In this document: positions 1 to 9,328 of the stretch, piece after piece
How positions within the stretch are numbered: the first letter of the stretch is position 1
Layout of the letters: every line of letters begins with the position of its first letter
From: an uncultured Ruminococcus sp.
GTDB taxonomy: Bacteria; Bacillota; Clostridia; Oscillospirales; Ruminococcaceae
Assembly: GCA_947627445.1 (NCBI GenBank)
Contig: CANQWA010000003.1
Location: 1 to 64,000 of the forward strand
Length of the DNA: 64,000 nucleotides
Direction of reading: 5' to 3'
Position numbers and translations under genes: made by a program
The notes under the pieces: generated by a model
Database searches by the model: none
Seen by the model: only the letters and a program-made list of their open reading frames with translations
What the model was told of the DNA's origin: nothing

Positions 1-74
1 CTCTGTAGCTCAGTCGGTAGAGCAGGGGACTGAAAATCCCCGTGTCATTGGTTCGATTCCGATCGGAGGCACCA
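1..74 (+). tRNA. tRNA-Phe (GAA), 5' end truncated by window edge
   Basis: The sequence folds as a tRNA with anticodon stem GGGGA/TCCCC around loop CTGAAAA (anticodon GAA), T-loop TTCGATT and an encoded CCA at 72-74. The 3' acceptor strand is CGGAGGC, so the 5' strand should read GCCTCTG. The window opens at its third base, so two bases are missing. It is followed 67 bp later by tRNA-Gly, suggesting a tRNA operon that begins upstream. Confidence 0.95.
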
Positions 75-141
75 AAAGAATGTGTTGAATCATCTGCCGC
101 AACAGATGTGCCATATGAGAATATGCTTCACGTTCTTTCCT

Positions 142-217
142 GCGGATTTAGCTCATCTGGTAGAGCGCCACCTTGCCAAGGTGGAGGTAGCGAGTTCGAG
201 CCTCGTAATCCGCTCCA
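142..217 (+). tRNA. tRNA-Gly (GCC)
   Basis: The acceptor stem is GCGGATT/AATCCGC, the anticodon stem CCACC/GGTGG holds loop TTGCCAA (anticodon GCC), and CCA is encoded at 215-217. It is complete and lies between tRNA-Phe and a hairpin terminator, so the two tRNAs are probably one transcript. Confidence 0.96.
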
Positions 218-226
218 AAAAAAGTC

Positions 227-261
227 AAGCACGCAGGTTTTATGTATCTGCGTGCTTTTTC
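227..261 (+). terminator. Intrinsic terminator of the tRNA operon
   Basis: A 10-bp stem AAGCACGCAG/CTGCGTGCTT is followed directly by a T run, starting 10 bp after the CCA of tRNA-Gly. Confidence 0.85.
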
Positions 262-287
262 TTTTCCGCCCAATCCAAACCAATAAA

Positions 288-336
288 AAACCAGCTTTGC
301 CCCACGGAAATTTCCCGGTATGGGCAAAGCTGGTTT
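288..336 (-). terminator. Intrinsic terminator after the ABC/small-gene cluster
   Basis: A 15-bp perfect stem (AAACCAGCTTTGCCC and its complement) has, on the minus strand, a T-rich tract after the second arm. It lies 19 bp downstream of the last minus-strand gene and faces the tRNA terminator. Confidence 0.8.
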
Positions 337-354
337 CTCTTTCCATCCATTGTA

Positions 355-648
355 TTACGACTTTGCGGCTTCCTTCTCTGCCCGGTTCAGCCAGACATAT
401 GCCAGGTCTACCGCCTCATACAGCGAAGTCCGCTCAGAGGTCTTGACAATTGCCTTCATGGGGTTCTCTTCATGCGTCGCCATCTGATACACCCGTATCT
501 TATCCGCAATAGAAATGCCTGCTGCATTTTTCTGCGCATGGGCAATCTGCATCATGACCACATACGGCTCAGACATATAGCCATAATAGATCTCGTCGCC
601 GCAACGCACCAAAGGATAGCCGCGGTACATAAAAAATTCCTGATTCAT
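355..648 (-). CDS. Small hypothetical protein (97 aa)
   Basis: I do not recognise the family. The protein is 97 residues with no signal peptide or clear membrane segment. The first half is rich in Tyr and Met (RGYPLVRCGDEIYYGYMSEP), and the C-terminal half looks helical and charged. A longer start three bases upstream exists (two adjacent ATGs). I chose the second because the AGGAGG site is then six bases away rather than three. It lies 37 bp below the DUF4340 gene and just before a strong terminator, so it is probably the last cistron of the ABC exporter operon. A function tied to the exporter is only inference from position. Confidence 0.7.
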   Translation of the reverse strand: MNQEFFMYRGYPLVRCGDEIYYGYMSEPYVVMMQIAHAQKNAAGISIADKIRVYQMATHEENPMKAIVKTSERTSLYEAVDLAYVWLNRAEKEAAKS

Positions 649-685
649 CATGATCCTCCTTTCTGATCTGCCCGCAGACAGATTC

Positions 686-2170
686 TTAACTCCAAGTCAA
701 AATAAAATCTTCATCCGTGTCATACAGCGCAATATTCTGTGCCAGCACATCCAGATAAGATTTCCGGCAGGTATACGCCGGCTGCCCGTCTATCATCATC
801 AGACAGGTAAAGTCATCCAGTTCATAAAAGCTAAACGTCCGATCCAGATTTCCGTCCTTTGTCCGAATGGTAATCTCCGCCGCCGGATCGCCCTCAGGCT
901 GGCTCTCCCAGTCCAGCGTCTCCGCCGTCGTATTCAGCAGGAAGGTGTAAAACAACCGATAGCGCTCGGGCGCAGTAGGCACACCGTTCACCGTCACTTC
1001 TGCATCATCTGCGCTGGTTGCCGTAATGTCAAAATCCAGCACTTGATCGCCCATGCGGACTTCCAGATCACGAACATCCCACACATAGGTAGTAAACACC
1101 AGCTTCGATGCCACATCCGTAGGCGTTACCGTAGCCCAGACCAGATTCTCCTCCGAGATCTGATAAATGGCATCCACTCCCTCCAGCATGATATCATAAT
1201 AAGCCGTTTCCGCACCTGTCTCTGCATCCGTTCCTGTCATGCGGTGACTCATATACAGCGTATAGGTGTTACCATCATCGCACGCCATGACCGCTTTACC
1301 AAAGGGCTTATCCAGTCCGGCATCTGCAACATCCGCCTCCGAAGGGTGCGGTGTGCGTACAGCATCCGCCGTCAAGCCAAACATTCCCGTCACTACCGGT
1401 GTAGAACGTTCTACACTAAGGTTTGCCGGAACAGGCTTACTCATCATATGAGAGGCAACCGTTCCGCTGAGATTTTCCTCATCATCCGCCGCCGTATCAT
1501 AGATCAGCTCAAACTCATAGTCCATATCCTCCCGTTCTAATCGCAAGGAATTGACGATGGGATAGTCCTCGTCTGCCGGCTCTGCCAGAATTGTCTTAGA
1601 CAAAAAATCCATCGCAGATTTGGAGAAGTTGGAAACATAGGACGTTCCCACCGTATAAACCGTGTTCTCCCCTTCCATGGCGAAATAAGTCACGCCCTCG
1701 CCGGAGATCGCACTGCCGATTCGGAAGGATGCACTGCTGCCATCGTCAAAATGCAGCGTGGCGGCGATTGCCTGTTCCTCGTCCAGCCCATACTTTGCCA
1801 TGTCATCACAATTCTCTGCAATGATATCCGTAGAGCTGAGGGACGCCGTATTATTGGATAGCGTCCACAGCAGAGAGGTTTCCATGGGGAGATCCTCCCA
1901 GTCGGAAATGGCATAGACCGCATTTTCGCCGTCCTCTGCCTCCTGTACACGAACCACCTCAAAGCTGCCGCTGGCGTTCCGGATGTCAATGGAATTCACA
2001 TCGGCAGGCTGGTGCTGAATCAGAGGAACCACCTCGCCGCTGCTTTCCTCCAGTGGATTCTCCGAAGAGGACTCCTCCCCGGGATCACTTTTCCACAAAA
2101 AAAACGCAGTAACACCCAGCGCAGCCACAAGAACCACGCCGACGATAATTCCCCATGCCTTTTTATGCAT
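686..2170 (-). CDS. DUF4340 membrane-anchored protein of a Gld-type ABC exporter
   Basis: The 494-residue protein has a short basic N-terminus, one membrane segment (about residues 7-24), then an acidic Ser/Glu linker and a long extracytoplasmic region resembling DUF4340 repeats. DUF4340 proteins usually sit beside the auxiliary GldG-like subunit of ABC-2 exporters, and here the GldG-like gene is immediately upstream. AGGAGG lies seven bases before the ATG. The protein is probably a surface-facing accessory subunit of the exporter; the substrate is unknown. The 74-bp gap to the upstream gene holds a short fragment (2223-2240) matching the core of dispersed repeat B. Confidence 0.8.
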   Translation of the reverse strand: MHKKAWGIIVGVVLVAALGVTAFFLWKSDPGEESSSENPLEESSGEVVPLIQHQPADVNSIDIRNASGSFEVVRVQEAEDGENAVYAISDWEDLPMETSLLWTLSNNTASLSSTDIIAENCDDMAKYGLDEEQAIAATLHFDDGSSASFRIGSAISGEGVTYFAMEGENTVYTVGTSYVSNFSKSAMDFLSKTILAEPADEDYPIVNSLRLEREDMDYEFELIYDTAADDEENLSGTVASHMMSKPVPANLSVERSTPVVTGMFGLTADAVRTPHPSEADVADAGLDKPFGKAVMACDDGNTYTLYMSHRMTGTDAETGAETAYYDIMLEGVDAIYQISEENLVWATVTPTDVASKLVFTTYVWDVRDLEVRMGDQVLDFDITATSADDAEVTVNGVPTAPERYRLFYTFLLNTTAETLDWESQPEGDPAAEITIRTKDGNLDRTFSFYELDDFTCLMMIDGQPAYTCRKSYLDVLAQNIALYDTDEDFILTWS

Positions 2171-2244
2171 ATTCAGAACCTCCTTTCTGATTTAGAGCCT
2201 GTTTCGTATCTTCCAATCGCCGTCTTTTCGGCAGATTTTGGACA

Positions 2245-3945
2245 TCATTGATACCGTCTGCGCACAGCCACAACAATACCAGCTGCTACCACAGCCAGAG
2301 GAATGAGAAAGACAACCACTGCACGCAGTACTTTCAGCTGTGCTTCTGTGGCAGAAATGGTGGTTTTTGTCAGATCTTTAGACGCAATGACAATCTGATC
2401 TTCCTTGCCGCAGACTGCATTGAGCAATCCAATGAAATATTCTGCATTGTTATAGGAAGAATCCGACAGCAGATTCACGTCCAGGATGGACATAGAACCG
2501 ATATAGATCAAATCGCTTTCAATAAAATCGCCCCCCGTGGCTTGCTGATCCCGGCAAAGTGCCATGACGGTATTCTCTCCCCGTACAGCAGATGCCGTAT
2601 CAAAGGAAGTTGTCGTCGTTGTTGCCGCTGTATCTTCAGCCGCCTCCGTGGGTTCTTCTCCGGACAGCGCCTCACTCTGGTTTTCCGCTTCCACAATCAC
2701 ATCTCCCAGAGGATACCGGTAGGAATTTCCGGAAGTGGTCAACAGAGGATTCACCGTCCGTCCGTTGTTTGCTGTCCGTACATCAATGGGACGCGCCATT
2801 GGTGCAACAATCGGCAGACTGGGATTGTTCAGATTGCCAGTATAGGCATCCTCTGCAGTGACGGTCACACGAGGGAAACTGTAGGCTTTGCCATTTCCCA
2901 AAACCACCTGCGCCGCCTGATTGCTGCTGCTGTCCTCATCGTTGACATAGCTTCTGTCTACTGAAATGTTCCACTCATTGAGAAATGCATCCAAATTCGG
3001 CGTAGAGGACTGGGTAAAGTCTGCAATATAAATGAGCTGCTTGCCCAGGTTGCCGTTATTGTAGAGAAAATCCTTCAGCTTGGTCACGGCATCCATGGTC
3101 AGATCTACCGCAGGCGCAGGCAGCACCAATATATCATAGGCAGATGTGTCCAGTGTATCTGTCACAAGATCCAGTTCCGTCACATCATAGCCATTATCAC
3201 TGAGCAGTGCCTGAGTTGCCGACATGGCATAGATATTGGCTTTTGTGGCACTGTAAATATAGTTGCCTCCTGACTGGCTGATCACGCCCACTGCCTTGGG
3301 GTTGGAATCCGTCACATTCATGATGGCTGTGGTCAGCGTCTGCTCACCCTTAAATCCAGTGATACAGTCGGACAAAGAGCCATAGCCATAATAATAGTAA
3401 TACTGATACGCCGTATCATCCAACTCGAACATATCCATCAGGCAGTCAACCACCTTGATCCGTTTCCCGGAATTTACAATGATCTTTTCGGGACCAATGG
3501 TATTGCCGTATAGTTCCTGATATTTCGCCAAAATATCCGGATCCTTGGCAGTGTCAAAATAGGTGACGCTGATATGATCGGAATAGCTTGCATACTTGGC
3601 GATGGTCTCTGCAATCACCTTATAAGTGGGATCGGTTTCAAGGTTGCTTTCCTCTAAGGAAACCGCAATTTCTACATCCTTGTCCAGATTCTTGATATAA
3701 TCCAGCGTCTCGTCAGAGATCTTGTACATGCTGGATGTTGTCAGATCCAGCACTGCATCCGGATAGCGCTTTGCCACTTGGGTCACAACCACATTCAGCA
3801 GCACAATCACTGCTATCACAATCACCGTAACCGTTGTGGCAAGACCGCCGTATTTCAGCTTCTTGCGGATCTTCAGCCGCTGCTGCCGCTTTTCCTCAGA
3901 AAGTGCCTTTTCTTTTTTTGCCTGTTTGTTTTCCTGATTTTCCAT
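2245..3945 (-). CDS. GldG-like auxiliary subunit of ABC exporter
   Basis: The 566-residue protein fits the GldG/ABC_transp_aux architecture. A lysine-rich cytoplasmic start leads to one membrane helix (about 23-45), then an extracytoplasmic domain containing a hydrophobic YDILVLPAP segment, and a final membrane helix ending in RRRYQ. The frame is open for 13 more codons upstream, but that start would overlap the permease gene. The chosen ATG has AGGAGG seven to eight bases upstream. These proteins pair with ABC-2 permeases; in Bacteroidetes GldFG supports gliding, but Firmicutes homologues have no settled role. It lies 16 bp below the permease gene. Confidence 0.85.
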   Translation of the reverse strand: MENQENKQAKKEKALSEEKRQQRLKIRKKLKYGGLATTVTVIVIAVIVLLNVVVTQVAKRYPDAVLDLTTSSMYKISDETLDYIKNLDKDVEIAVSLEESNLETDPTYKVIAETIAKYASYSDHISVTYFDTAKDPDILAKYQELYGNTIGPEKIIVNSGKRIKVVDCLMDMFELDDTAYQYYYYYGYGSLSDCITGFKGEQTLTTAIMNVTDSNPKAVGVISQSGGNYIYSATKANIYAMSATQALLSDNGYDVTELDLVTDTLDTSAYDILVLPAPAVDLTMDAVTKLKDFLYNNGNLGKQLIYIADFTQSSTPNLDAFLNEWNISVDRSYVNDEDSSSNQAAQVVLGNGKAYSFPRVTVTAEDAYTGNLNNPSLPIVAPMARPIDVRTANNGRTVNPLLTTSGNSYRYPLGDVIVEAENQSEALSGEEPTEAAEDTAATTTTTSFDTASAVRGENTVMALCRDQQATGGDFIESDLIYIGSMSILDVNLLSDSSYNNAEYFIGLLNAVCGKEDQIVIASKDLTKTTISATEAQLKVLRAVVVFLIPLAVVAAGIVVAVRRRYQ

Positions 3946-3961
3946 GGGTTCTGTCCTCCTC

Positions 3962-4669
3962 TCAGCTCCAGCGCCGTTTTTCAAAAACCCGCACGGTAAA
4001 GAAATTGAAGATCACCGCTGTGCTCACATAAAACAGCACACTCGCCGGGTCAAACAATCCCACTGTAAAATCATAATACCGTGTATAAAACGACAGCGCA
4101 TGCAGAACAGTCGGAATCACCGGCAGTGCATCAGCAAACTGTGCCACTACATCCAGCATGTACAGGGCAAAAAGGATGATAATGCCCAGCACTGCCGCTA
4201 CTACCTGATTTTCCGTCAGAGAAGAAATGAACAGTGCCACTGCAATAAACGCCGCACCCAACAGCATCAGTGCAATGCAGTTTGACACAACGATACCCCA
4301 TGTCACTGCCCCGAAAAAGCTGAGAATCAGGGCATACAGCAAGGTAATGGCAATGCCGATGGCGTACATGGTGAGGGCTGCAAAATACTTGCCCAGCACA
4401 ATGCCTCCAATGGAAACCGGTGCGGTCAATAGTCCCTGTTCCGTCTTCTGCTTCTTTTCTTCGCTGAGCAGACGCATGGTTAACACCGGAATCAAAATGA
4501 TAGAAATGAAAAACAGGCTGGAAAACACACCGGACATATCTGTCGTTGCCGACATCAGGGAAGAGCCGAAAAAGAAATAGCCTGCCGCCAAATAAAACAC
4601 TGCCAGAAAGACATAGGCAATGCTGGAGGTGAAAAATGCCCCCATTTCTCGTCTGTAAATTGCGCCCAT
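3962..4669 (-). CDS. ABC-2 type transporter permease (GldF-like)
   Basis: A 235-residue, very hydrophobic protein with about six membrane segments. It opens with an amphipathic stretch (YRREMGAFFTSSIAYVFLA) typical of ABC-2/GldF permeases, and a LLSEEKKQKTEQGLL loop follows the second segment as in that family. Its ATG overlaps the stop of the ATPase gene in a TAATG junction, so the two are translationally coupled. It forms the membrane channel of the exporter with the ATPase and GldG-like subunits. Specificity cannot be read from sequence. Confidence 0.88.
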   Translation of the reverse strand: MGAIYRREMGAFFTSSIAYVFLAVFYLAAGYFFFGSSLMSATTDMSGVFSSLFFISIILIPVLTMRLLSEEKKQKTEQGLLTAPVSIGGIVLGKYFAALTMYAIGIAITLLYALILSFFGAVTWGIVVSNCIALMLLGAAFIAVALFISSLTENQVVAAVLGIIILFALYMLDVVAQFADALPVIPTVLHALSFYTRYYDFTVGLFDPASVLFYVSTAVIFNFFTVRVFEKRRWS

Positions 4670-5745
4670 TACGCCTCGCCTCCTTCGGTTTCTTCCGCCG
4701 CAGATGTATCTGTTTCCGTCTCTGTTTCAACTCCGGCAGTCTTCTCTGCCGGTTGTGCTGTTGCTTCCGGTTTCGCAGTTGCTTCCGGTTTTTTCTGACT
4801 GGAGAGACGCACGCCCTCGCCCTGTGTGATCTTCAGGAATACATCCTCCAGCGTCATTTCGCCCAGATCCATCTTATAGATGCACCACCCGTTATCCTGT
4901 ACCATCTGATTCAGTGCCGGACGAATGTCCGCATCCGGTGCAGCTTCGATCTCGTATTCATAGATACCCGGCTCACGCTCCATGTCTGCCTGAACCTTTT
5001 CCACGCCTTCCAGTGCACGAATCGCCTGAAGCACCTCGCTTCTGCCGCCGCTGATGCGGACAGTCAGGCGATTGTCCCCAGAAACAGAACGGGACAGATT
5101 GTCTACGGTATCATTTGCCTCCACCCGTCCATGGTTGATGATAACGACCCGGTCACATACTGCCTGAATTTCCGGCAGAATGTGAGAGGACAGAATCACG
5201 GTATGCTTTTTCCCCAGCTTTTTCACCAGGGTACGAATCTCCAGGATCTGCTTTGGGTCAAGTCCTACTGTAGGTTCGTCCAGGATCAGAATGGGCGGAT
5301 TGCCGATCAATGCCTGTGCCAGACCCACACGCTGACGATAACCCTTAGACAGATGCTTGATGATTCTCCCGGAAACATCGGTGATCTTACACAGATTGCA
5401 GACGTCCTTCAAGTGGGATTTCCGGGGCAGCTTGCATTTTTTCAGATCATAGACAAAGTTCAGATACCCCATGACTGTCATATCCAGATACAGAGGCGGC
5501 AGCTCCGGCAGATAGCCGATACAAGCCTTTGCTCCAATGGGATCTTCTAAAATGTCGATGCCGTTGATCAATGCCTGACCGGAGGTAGAACTGATATAGC
5601 CGGTCAGCATATTCATCGTGGTGGATTTTCCCGCACCGTTAGGTCCCAGCAAGCCGAGAATTTCACCGTCCTCTACCGTAAAGCTGATGTCATTGACAGC
5701 AACCTTGTCACCGTAGTGCTTGGTCAGATGTTTAACTTCGATCAT
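4669..5745 (-). CDS. ABC transporter ATP-binding protein (GldA-like)
   Basis: A 358-residue ATPase with Walker A GPNGAGKST (34-42), signature LSKGYRQRVGLAQAL, Walker B LILDEPTVGLDP and the switch-His region SSHILPE. The core ends near residue 310 and is followed by an unusual low-complexity tail of repeated KPEAT units and acidic Thr/Glu residues, not needed for ATP hydrolysis. It is first in a four- or five-gene exporter operon. No clear promoter is visible in the gap to gltX, which is filled by repeat element A1, so transcription may read in from the gltX operon or start within the repeat. Confidence 0.93.
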   Translation of the reverse strand: MIEVKHLTKHYGDKVAVNDISFTVEDGEILGLLGPNGAGKSTTMNMLTGYISSTSGQALINGIDILEDPIGAKACIGYLPELPPLYLDMTVMGYLNFVYDLKKCKLPRKSHLKDVCNLCKITDVSGRIIKHLSKGYRQRVGLAQALIGNPPILILDEPTVGLDPKQILEIRTLVKKLGKKHTVILSSHILPEIQAVCDRVVIINHGRVEANDTVDNLSRSVSGDNRLTVRISGGRSEVLQAIRALEGVEKVQADMEREPGIYEYEIEAAPDADIRPALNQMVQDNGWCIYKMDLGEMTLEDVFLKITQGEGVRLSSQKKPEATAKPEATAQPAEKTAGVETETETDTSAAEETEGGEA

Positions 5746-5806
5746 CCTTGTGAATGCCTCCTTTTTCTGATTGGAAAAAAGTGATTCTGGTCACGCCATA
5801 TTTTTC

Positions 5807-5980
5807 AGGCAAATCTGCACAAAGATTGTGCGTCAGATGCGCCGTCAGATTTTTCGTCAGATGAAACCAAAAGCGGAGGGAATACTTGGTGTATTCACGA
5901 GCATTTTGGTGAAATATGACGGAAAATATGCAAGCAGTTGACGTGCAAAGCCGGTAGGCGCTCTTTGTGCGAGTTTGCCT
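5807..5980. repeat. Family A inverted-repeat element, long copy (A1)
   Basis: The ends AGGCAAATCTGCACAAAG (5807-5824) and CTTTGTGCGAGTTTGCCT (5963-5980) are imperfect inverted repeats matching at 15 of 18 positions. The inside shares long blocks with the copy at 21620-21795 (GATGCGCCGTCAGATTTTTC; GACGTGCAAAGC). It holds no ORF and fills the gap between gltX and the ABC exporter genes. The arrangement is MITE-like: about 175 bp, terminal inverted repeats and no transposase. Confidence 0.8.
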
Positions 5981-6018
5981 TCATAGTATCACACCCGTGT
6001 GATAGCCGTGTGACAATA

Positions 6019-7470
6019 TCACGAAAGCTTCTCAATAGCCGCACGAATCCGGGCGAGAGTATCCTCTTTCCCCAAAATCGCACAAAGCTCTATACCGCCG
6101 CCAGGTGTAAACTGCTTGCCGGAAACCGCCGTCCGGATGGGCCACAGCATCCAACCGTTTTTCACACCCAGTTCTGCAATTTTGGCAAACAACGCCTCAT
6201 GGACATGATCCACTGTCCAGTCCGAAACGCCTTCCAGCACCGGCAGTGCTGCCTGCAATGCATCCAGCGCCGTTTCCGGTGTTGTCTTCATTTTTTTATG
6301 GCGGTACATTTCCACATCATATTCCGGTACAGCGTCTATAAAGTCCACCTGCTCTGGAATATCAGAAAAAACCTCCGTACGATTCTGGAGCACACTGCAC
6401 AGCAGAGTCATGTCTATGTCCGCACGTTTCACCGTCTGCCGAATATACGGTTCTGCCGCTGCTGCAAAGTCCGCCGGGCTCATGCTGTGTACATAAGCGC
6501 CGTTGATTGCACGAAGCTTTGCATGATCAAAAATGGCAGGAGATTTGCTGATGCCGCTGGGTGAGAATACCTGTGTCAGTTCTTCCAGAGAATAGATCTC
6601 CTGCTCTCCGGTGGGCGCCCACCCCAGCAGTGCGATAAAGTTCAGTACCGCCTGAGGCAAATAGCCTTTGTCCAGCAGATCCTGGAAGGAGGCGTCTCCG
6701 TTTCGCTTGGACAGCTTGTGCGTCTGATCCTTCATCACTGGCGGACAGTGCACATAAGTGGGGATTTCCCAGCCGAATGCCTGATACAGCAGATTATACT
6801 TGGGTGTGGAGGAAAGATATTCATTGCCCCGTACCACGTGGGTGATGCCCATGAGATGGTCGTCTACCACATTGGCAAAATTATAGGTGGGCATCCCGTC
6901 TGTTTTGATCAGGATCTGATCGTCCAGGGTGCTGTTTTCCACTGTGATATCGCCGTAGATCTCATCATGAAAGGTTGTGGTCCCCTCCAGCGGCATCTTT
7001 TGTCGGATGACATAGGGTACACCGGCATTCAGCTTTTCCTGGACTTCTTCCGGTGTCAGATTCCGGCAATGACGGTCGTACATCGGCGCCATCCGGGATG
7101 CATCCTGAATGCGGCGTACCTCATCCAGCCGATCCTTGTCACAGAAGCAGTAATAGGCATGGCCTTTTTTCACCAGCTCCTCTGCATAACCCTTGAACAT
7201 ATGCATCCGCTCCGACTGAACATAGGGACCCACCGGTCCGCCGATGTCTGGTCCTTCATCCCAGTTCAGCCCTGCAATGCGCAGCGTGTTGTAGATGATA
7301 TCCACAGCGCCTTCTACATAACGTTCCTGGTCGGTGTCCTCGATACGGAGAATAAAATCACCGCCGTCCTTTTTTGCCAGCAAGTATGCGTACAGTGCCG
7401 TACGCAGATTGCCGATATGCATATACCCAGTGGGACTGGGAGCAAATCTGGTTCTAACTCGTTTGCTCAT
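6019..7470 (-). CDS. gltX: Glutamyl-tRNA synthetase
   Basis: A class I aminoacyl-tRNA synthetase of 483 residues, the usual length. The HIGH-type motif HIGN is at residues 18-21 after FAPSPTGYM, and the KMSKS-type motif appears as KLSKRNG in the middle. It charges tRNA-Glu in the cytoplasm; many Firmicutes use the same enzyme on tRNA-Gln with GatCAB correction. AAAGGAG lies nine bases before the ATG. The gene begins 21 bp after ribF, so it probably forms the distal end of the nusA-infB operon, an uncommon position. The downstream gap carries element A1. Confidence 0.97.
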   Translation of the reverse strand: MSKRVRTRFAPSPTGYMHIGNLRTALYAYLLAKKDGGDFILRIEDTDQERYVEGAVDIIYNTLRIAGLNWDEGPDIGGPVGPYVQSERMHMFKGYAEELVKKGHAYYCFCDKDRLDEVRRIQDASRMAPMYDRHCRNLTPEEVQEKLNAGVPYVIRQKMPLEGTTTFHDEIYGDITVENSTLDDQILIKTDGMPTYNFANVVDDHLMGITHVVRGNEYLSSTPKYNLLYQAFGWEIPTYVHCPPVMKDQTHKLSKRNGDASFQDLLDKGYLPQAVLNFIALLGWAPTGEQEIYSLEELTQVFSPSGISKSPAIFDHAKLRAINGAYVHSMSPADFAAAAEPYIRQTVKRADIDMTLLCSVLQNRTEVFSDIPEQVDFIDAVPEYDVEMYRHKKMKTTPETALDALQAALPVLEGVSDWTVDHVHEALFAKIAELGVKNGWMLWPIRTAVSGKQFTPGGGIELCAILGKEDTLARIRAAIEKLS

Positions 7471-7491
7471 TCCTGCAAACTCCTTTCCATT

Positions 7492-8403
7492 CTATTTCAA
7501 CATCCATATTCTTCGCCGGCATTCCGCCTGATCTTTTGCAATCTGCCGATACAAGCTGTCCACATCCGGAAAACACTTTTCCGGACGCAGAAACTCCAGT
7601 AATTCCACACGGCATTCCCTACCGTAGAGATCGCCGGAAAAATCCAGAAGAAATGTCTCTGCACCCGTCTGTCCTCTGTCGCTGACCGTCGGCTTTACGC
7701 CGATATTGGTGACAGAAAACCAACTGAACTCCGCCATATGCGTCCGGGATACATAAACACCGTATTTGGGTACAAGCTGTCCCTCTGCAAAGGACATGTT
7801 GATGGTGGGAACTGCTTTGGTTCGCCCCAATGCCGCTCCGTGCTCTACCAGGCTGCAAAGCTGATAAGGTGCGCCCAATAGCTGTGCCGCCTCCTCCGGT
7901 TTTCCTGCCTGTAGAAGCCGCCGGATCATGGTGGAAGAGATCTTTGACCCGCCGCACAGCACCGGCTCTACGGGATGCACCTGAAACCCCATGGATGCGC
8001 CAAAAGCACAGAGATCATCTACACCCCATCCCGCACCCACGCCAAAGCGAAAATCCTTGCCGCAGAATACATGAACCGCATGAAGCTGTTCCACCAGCAC
8101 CTGCCGGCAAAAGGCTTCGCCGTCCAGTGCCTGCACCGCAGAAAAGGGCGGGGCATAAACAGCTTCTATGCCGCACTGTGCCATAAGCCTGCGTTTTTGT
8201 GCATCTGTATAGAGATATGTCAGGACATTTCCCTGCTTCACCGGCATAGAAGCCGCCGCAAAGGTAAAGGCACAGGGAATCAGACCACATTCCTTTGCAC
8301 ATTTCACTGCTGCATCAAGAACCTTCCGGTGTCCCTTGTGTACCCCGTCAAATACCCCCAGTGCCGCCGCACCGCTATGGGATAATGTTGCTCTGCCCGC
8401 CAT
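7492..8403 (-). CDS. ribF: Bifunctional riboflavin kinase / FAD synthetase
   Basis: 303 residues. The N-terminal FAD-synthetase nucleotidyltransferase motif GVFDGVHKGH is at 16-25, and the C-terminal riboflavin kinase half contains PTINM and KYGVYV. The enzyme converts riboflavin to FMN and then FAD in the cytoplasm. The ATG lies 13 bp after the truB stop, and the truB-ribF adjacency is conserved in many Firmicutes, which supports the call. AAAGG is about ten bases upstream. It appears complete. Confidence 0.95.
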   Translation of the reverse strand: MAGRATLSHSGAAALGVFDGVHKGHRKVLDAAVKCAKECGLIPCAFTFAAASMPVKQGNVLTYLYTDAQKRRLMAQCGIEAVYAPPFSAVQALDGEAFCRQVLVEQLHAVHVFCGKDFRFGVGAGWGVDDLCAFGASMGFQVHPVEPVLCGGSKISSTMIRRLLQAGKPEEAAQLLGAPYQLCSLVEHGAALGRTKAVPTINMSFAEGQLVPKYGVYVSRTHMAEFSWFSVTNIGVKPTVSDRGQTGAETFLLDFSGDLYGRECRVELLEFLRPEKCFPDVDSLYRQIAKDQAECRRRIWMLK

Positions 8404-8416
8404 TTGTTTTGCCTTT

Positions 8417-9328
8417 CTAACGAAAATTCTTACCGATTCTCAAAATCTGCTCTTCCCGGCAGATCTCAGCCGTTCCGAGAAAAGTGCCGTCCGCACCATA
8501 AACCCGACAGTTGTTTTCTCCGACAGGCACATCCGCCAACTGCCCCAGGGAAAGCTTCACACCATTGCAGTACAACCTGGTCAGCTTCTCATTCAGCCGC
8601 AGTGCCGGCAATCCGGCAAACAAACTGTCCGTGGGGATCAGATGCTCTGCCAGTGTTCCGGCTTGGCAGAACTGCTGCACCTGATCAAAGGTCACGCACT
8701 GCTCCAGCAAAAATCCGCTGGCAGCCGTCCGACAAAGCTCTGTCATCACAGCACCGCCGCCCAGTGCCTTTCCTATATCTGCCAGAAGTGTGCGGATATA
8801 TGTTCCCTTTCCGCAGGAAACCGCCAGCACCGCTGTCTGCTTGTCTTCGTCCCACTGCTCCAACACAATGTCATAGATCTGCACCTTTCGCATCGGACGT
8901 TCTACCTCAATACCCTTCCGTGCCAGTTCATAGAGCCGCTTTCCGCCCACGGAAACGGCGGAATACATGGGCGGCATCTGTTCGATCTTCCCCACGAACC
9001 GGGGCAGAATTTTTTCCAGCTGCTCTCTCGTCACATGCATCTGCGAATAAACAGAAACCGTCTCTCCCCAGATATCCTCGGTATTGGTTTCCAAGCCAAA
9101 CTGCACAGCTGCACGATAGCATTTGTTCTGATCCGGCAGTAACTCGCACGCCTTTGTCGCTGCTCCTACCAGTACCGGCAGCACACCAGTCGCCATGGGA
9201 TCCAGTGTCCCGGTATGCCCCAGACGCCGGATGTGCAGAATACCCCGCAGCTTTCCGATGACATCAAAGGAAGTAAACTCCTGGGGCTTGTACATACAAA
9301 GAACGCCCTGCAAACTCTCCCGTCTCAC
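8417..9328 (-). CDS. truB: tRNA pseudouridine(55) synthase
   Basis: 303 residues from a GTG start. The catalytic motif GHTGTLDPMATGVLPV places the active Asp at residue 43, and the N-terminal KPQEFTSFDVIGKLR segment is typical of TruB. The frame is open well upstream, but only the GTG gives the usual family N-terminus; it overlaps the nrnA stop as GTGA, a classic coupling junction. The enzyme makes pseudouridine 55 in the tRNA T-loop. It sits in the expected order rbfA-nrnA-truB-ribF. The upstream ribosome site (GAAGGG) is weak, consistent with reinitiation. Confidence 0.95.
   Translation of the reverse strand: MRRESLQGVLCMYKPQEFTSFDVIGKLRGILHIRRLGHTGTLDPMATGVLPVLVGAATKACELLPDQNKCYRAAVQFGLETNTEDIWGETVSVYSQMHVTREQLEKILPRFVGKIEQMPPMYSAVSVGGKRLYELARKGIEVERPMRKVQIYDIVLEQWDEDKQTAVLAVSCGKGTYIRTLLADIGKALGGGAVMTELCRTAASGFLLEQCVTFDQVQQFCQAGTLAEHLIPTDSLFAGLPALRLNEKLTRLYCNGVKLSLGQLADVPVGENNCRVYGADGTFLGTAEICREEQILRIGKNFR

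Noticed and set aside
42..666. Open frames of 134 and 194 codons across the tRNA genes and the small minus-strand gene
   Set aside because: They run through tRNA-Gly and a terminator, lack ribosome sites and show no protein-like composition.
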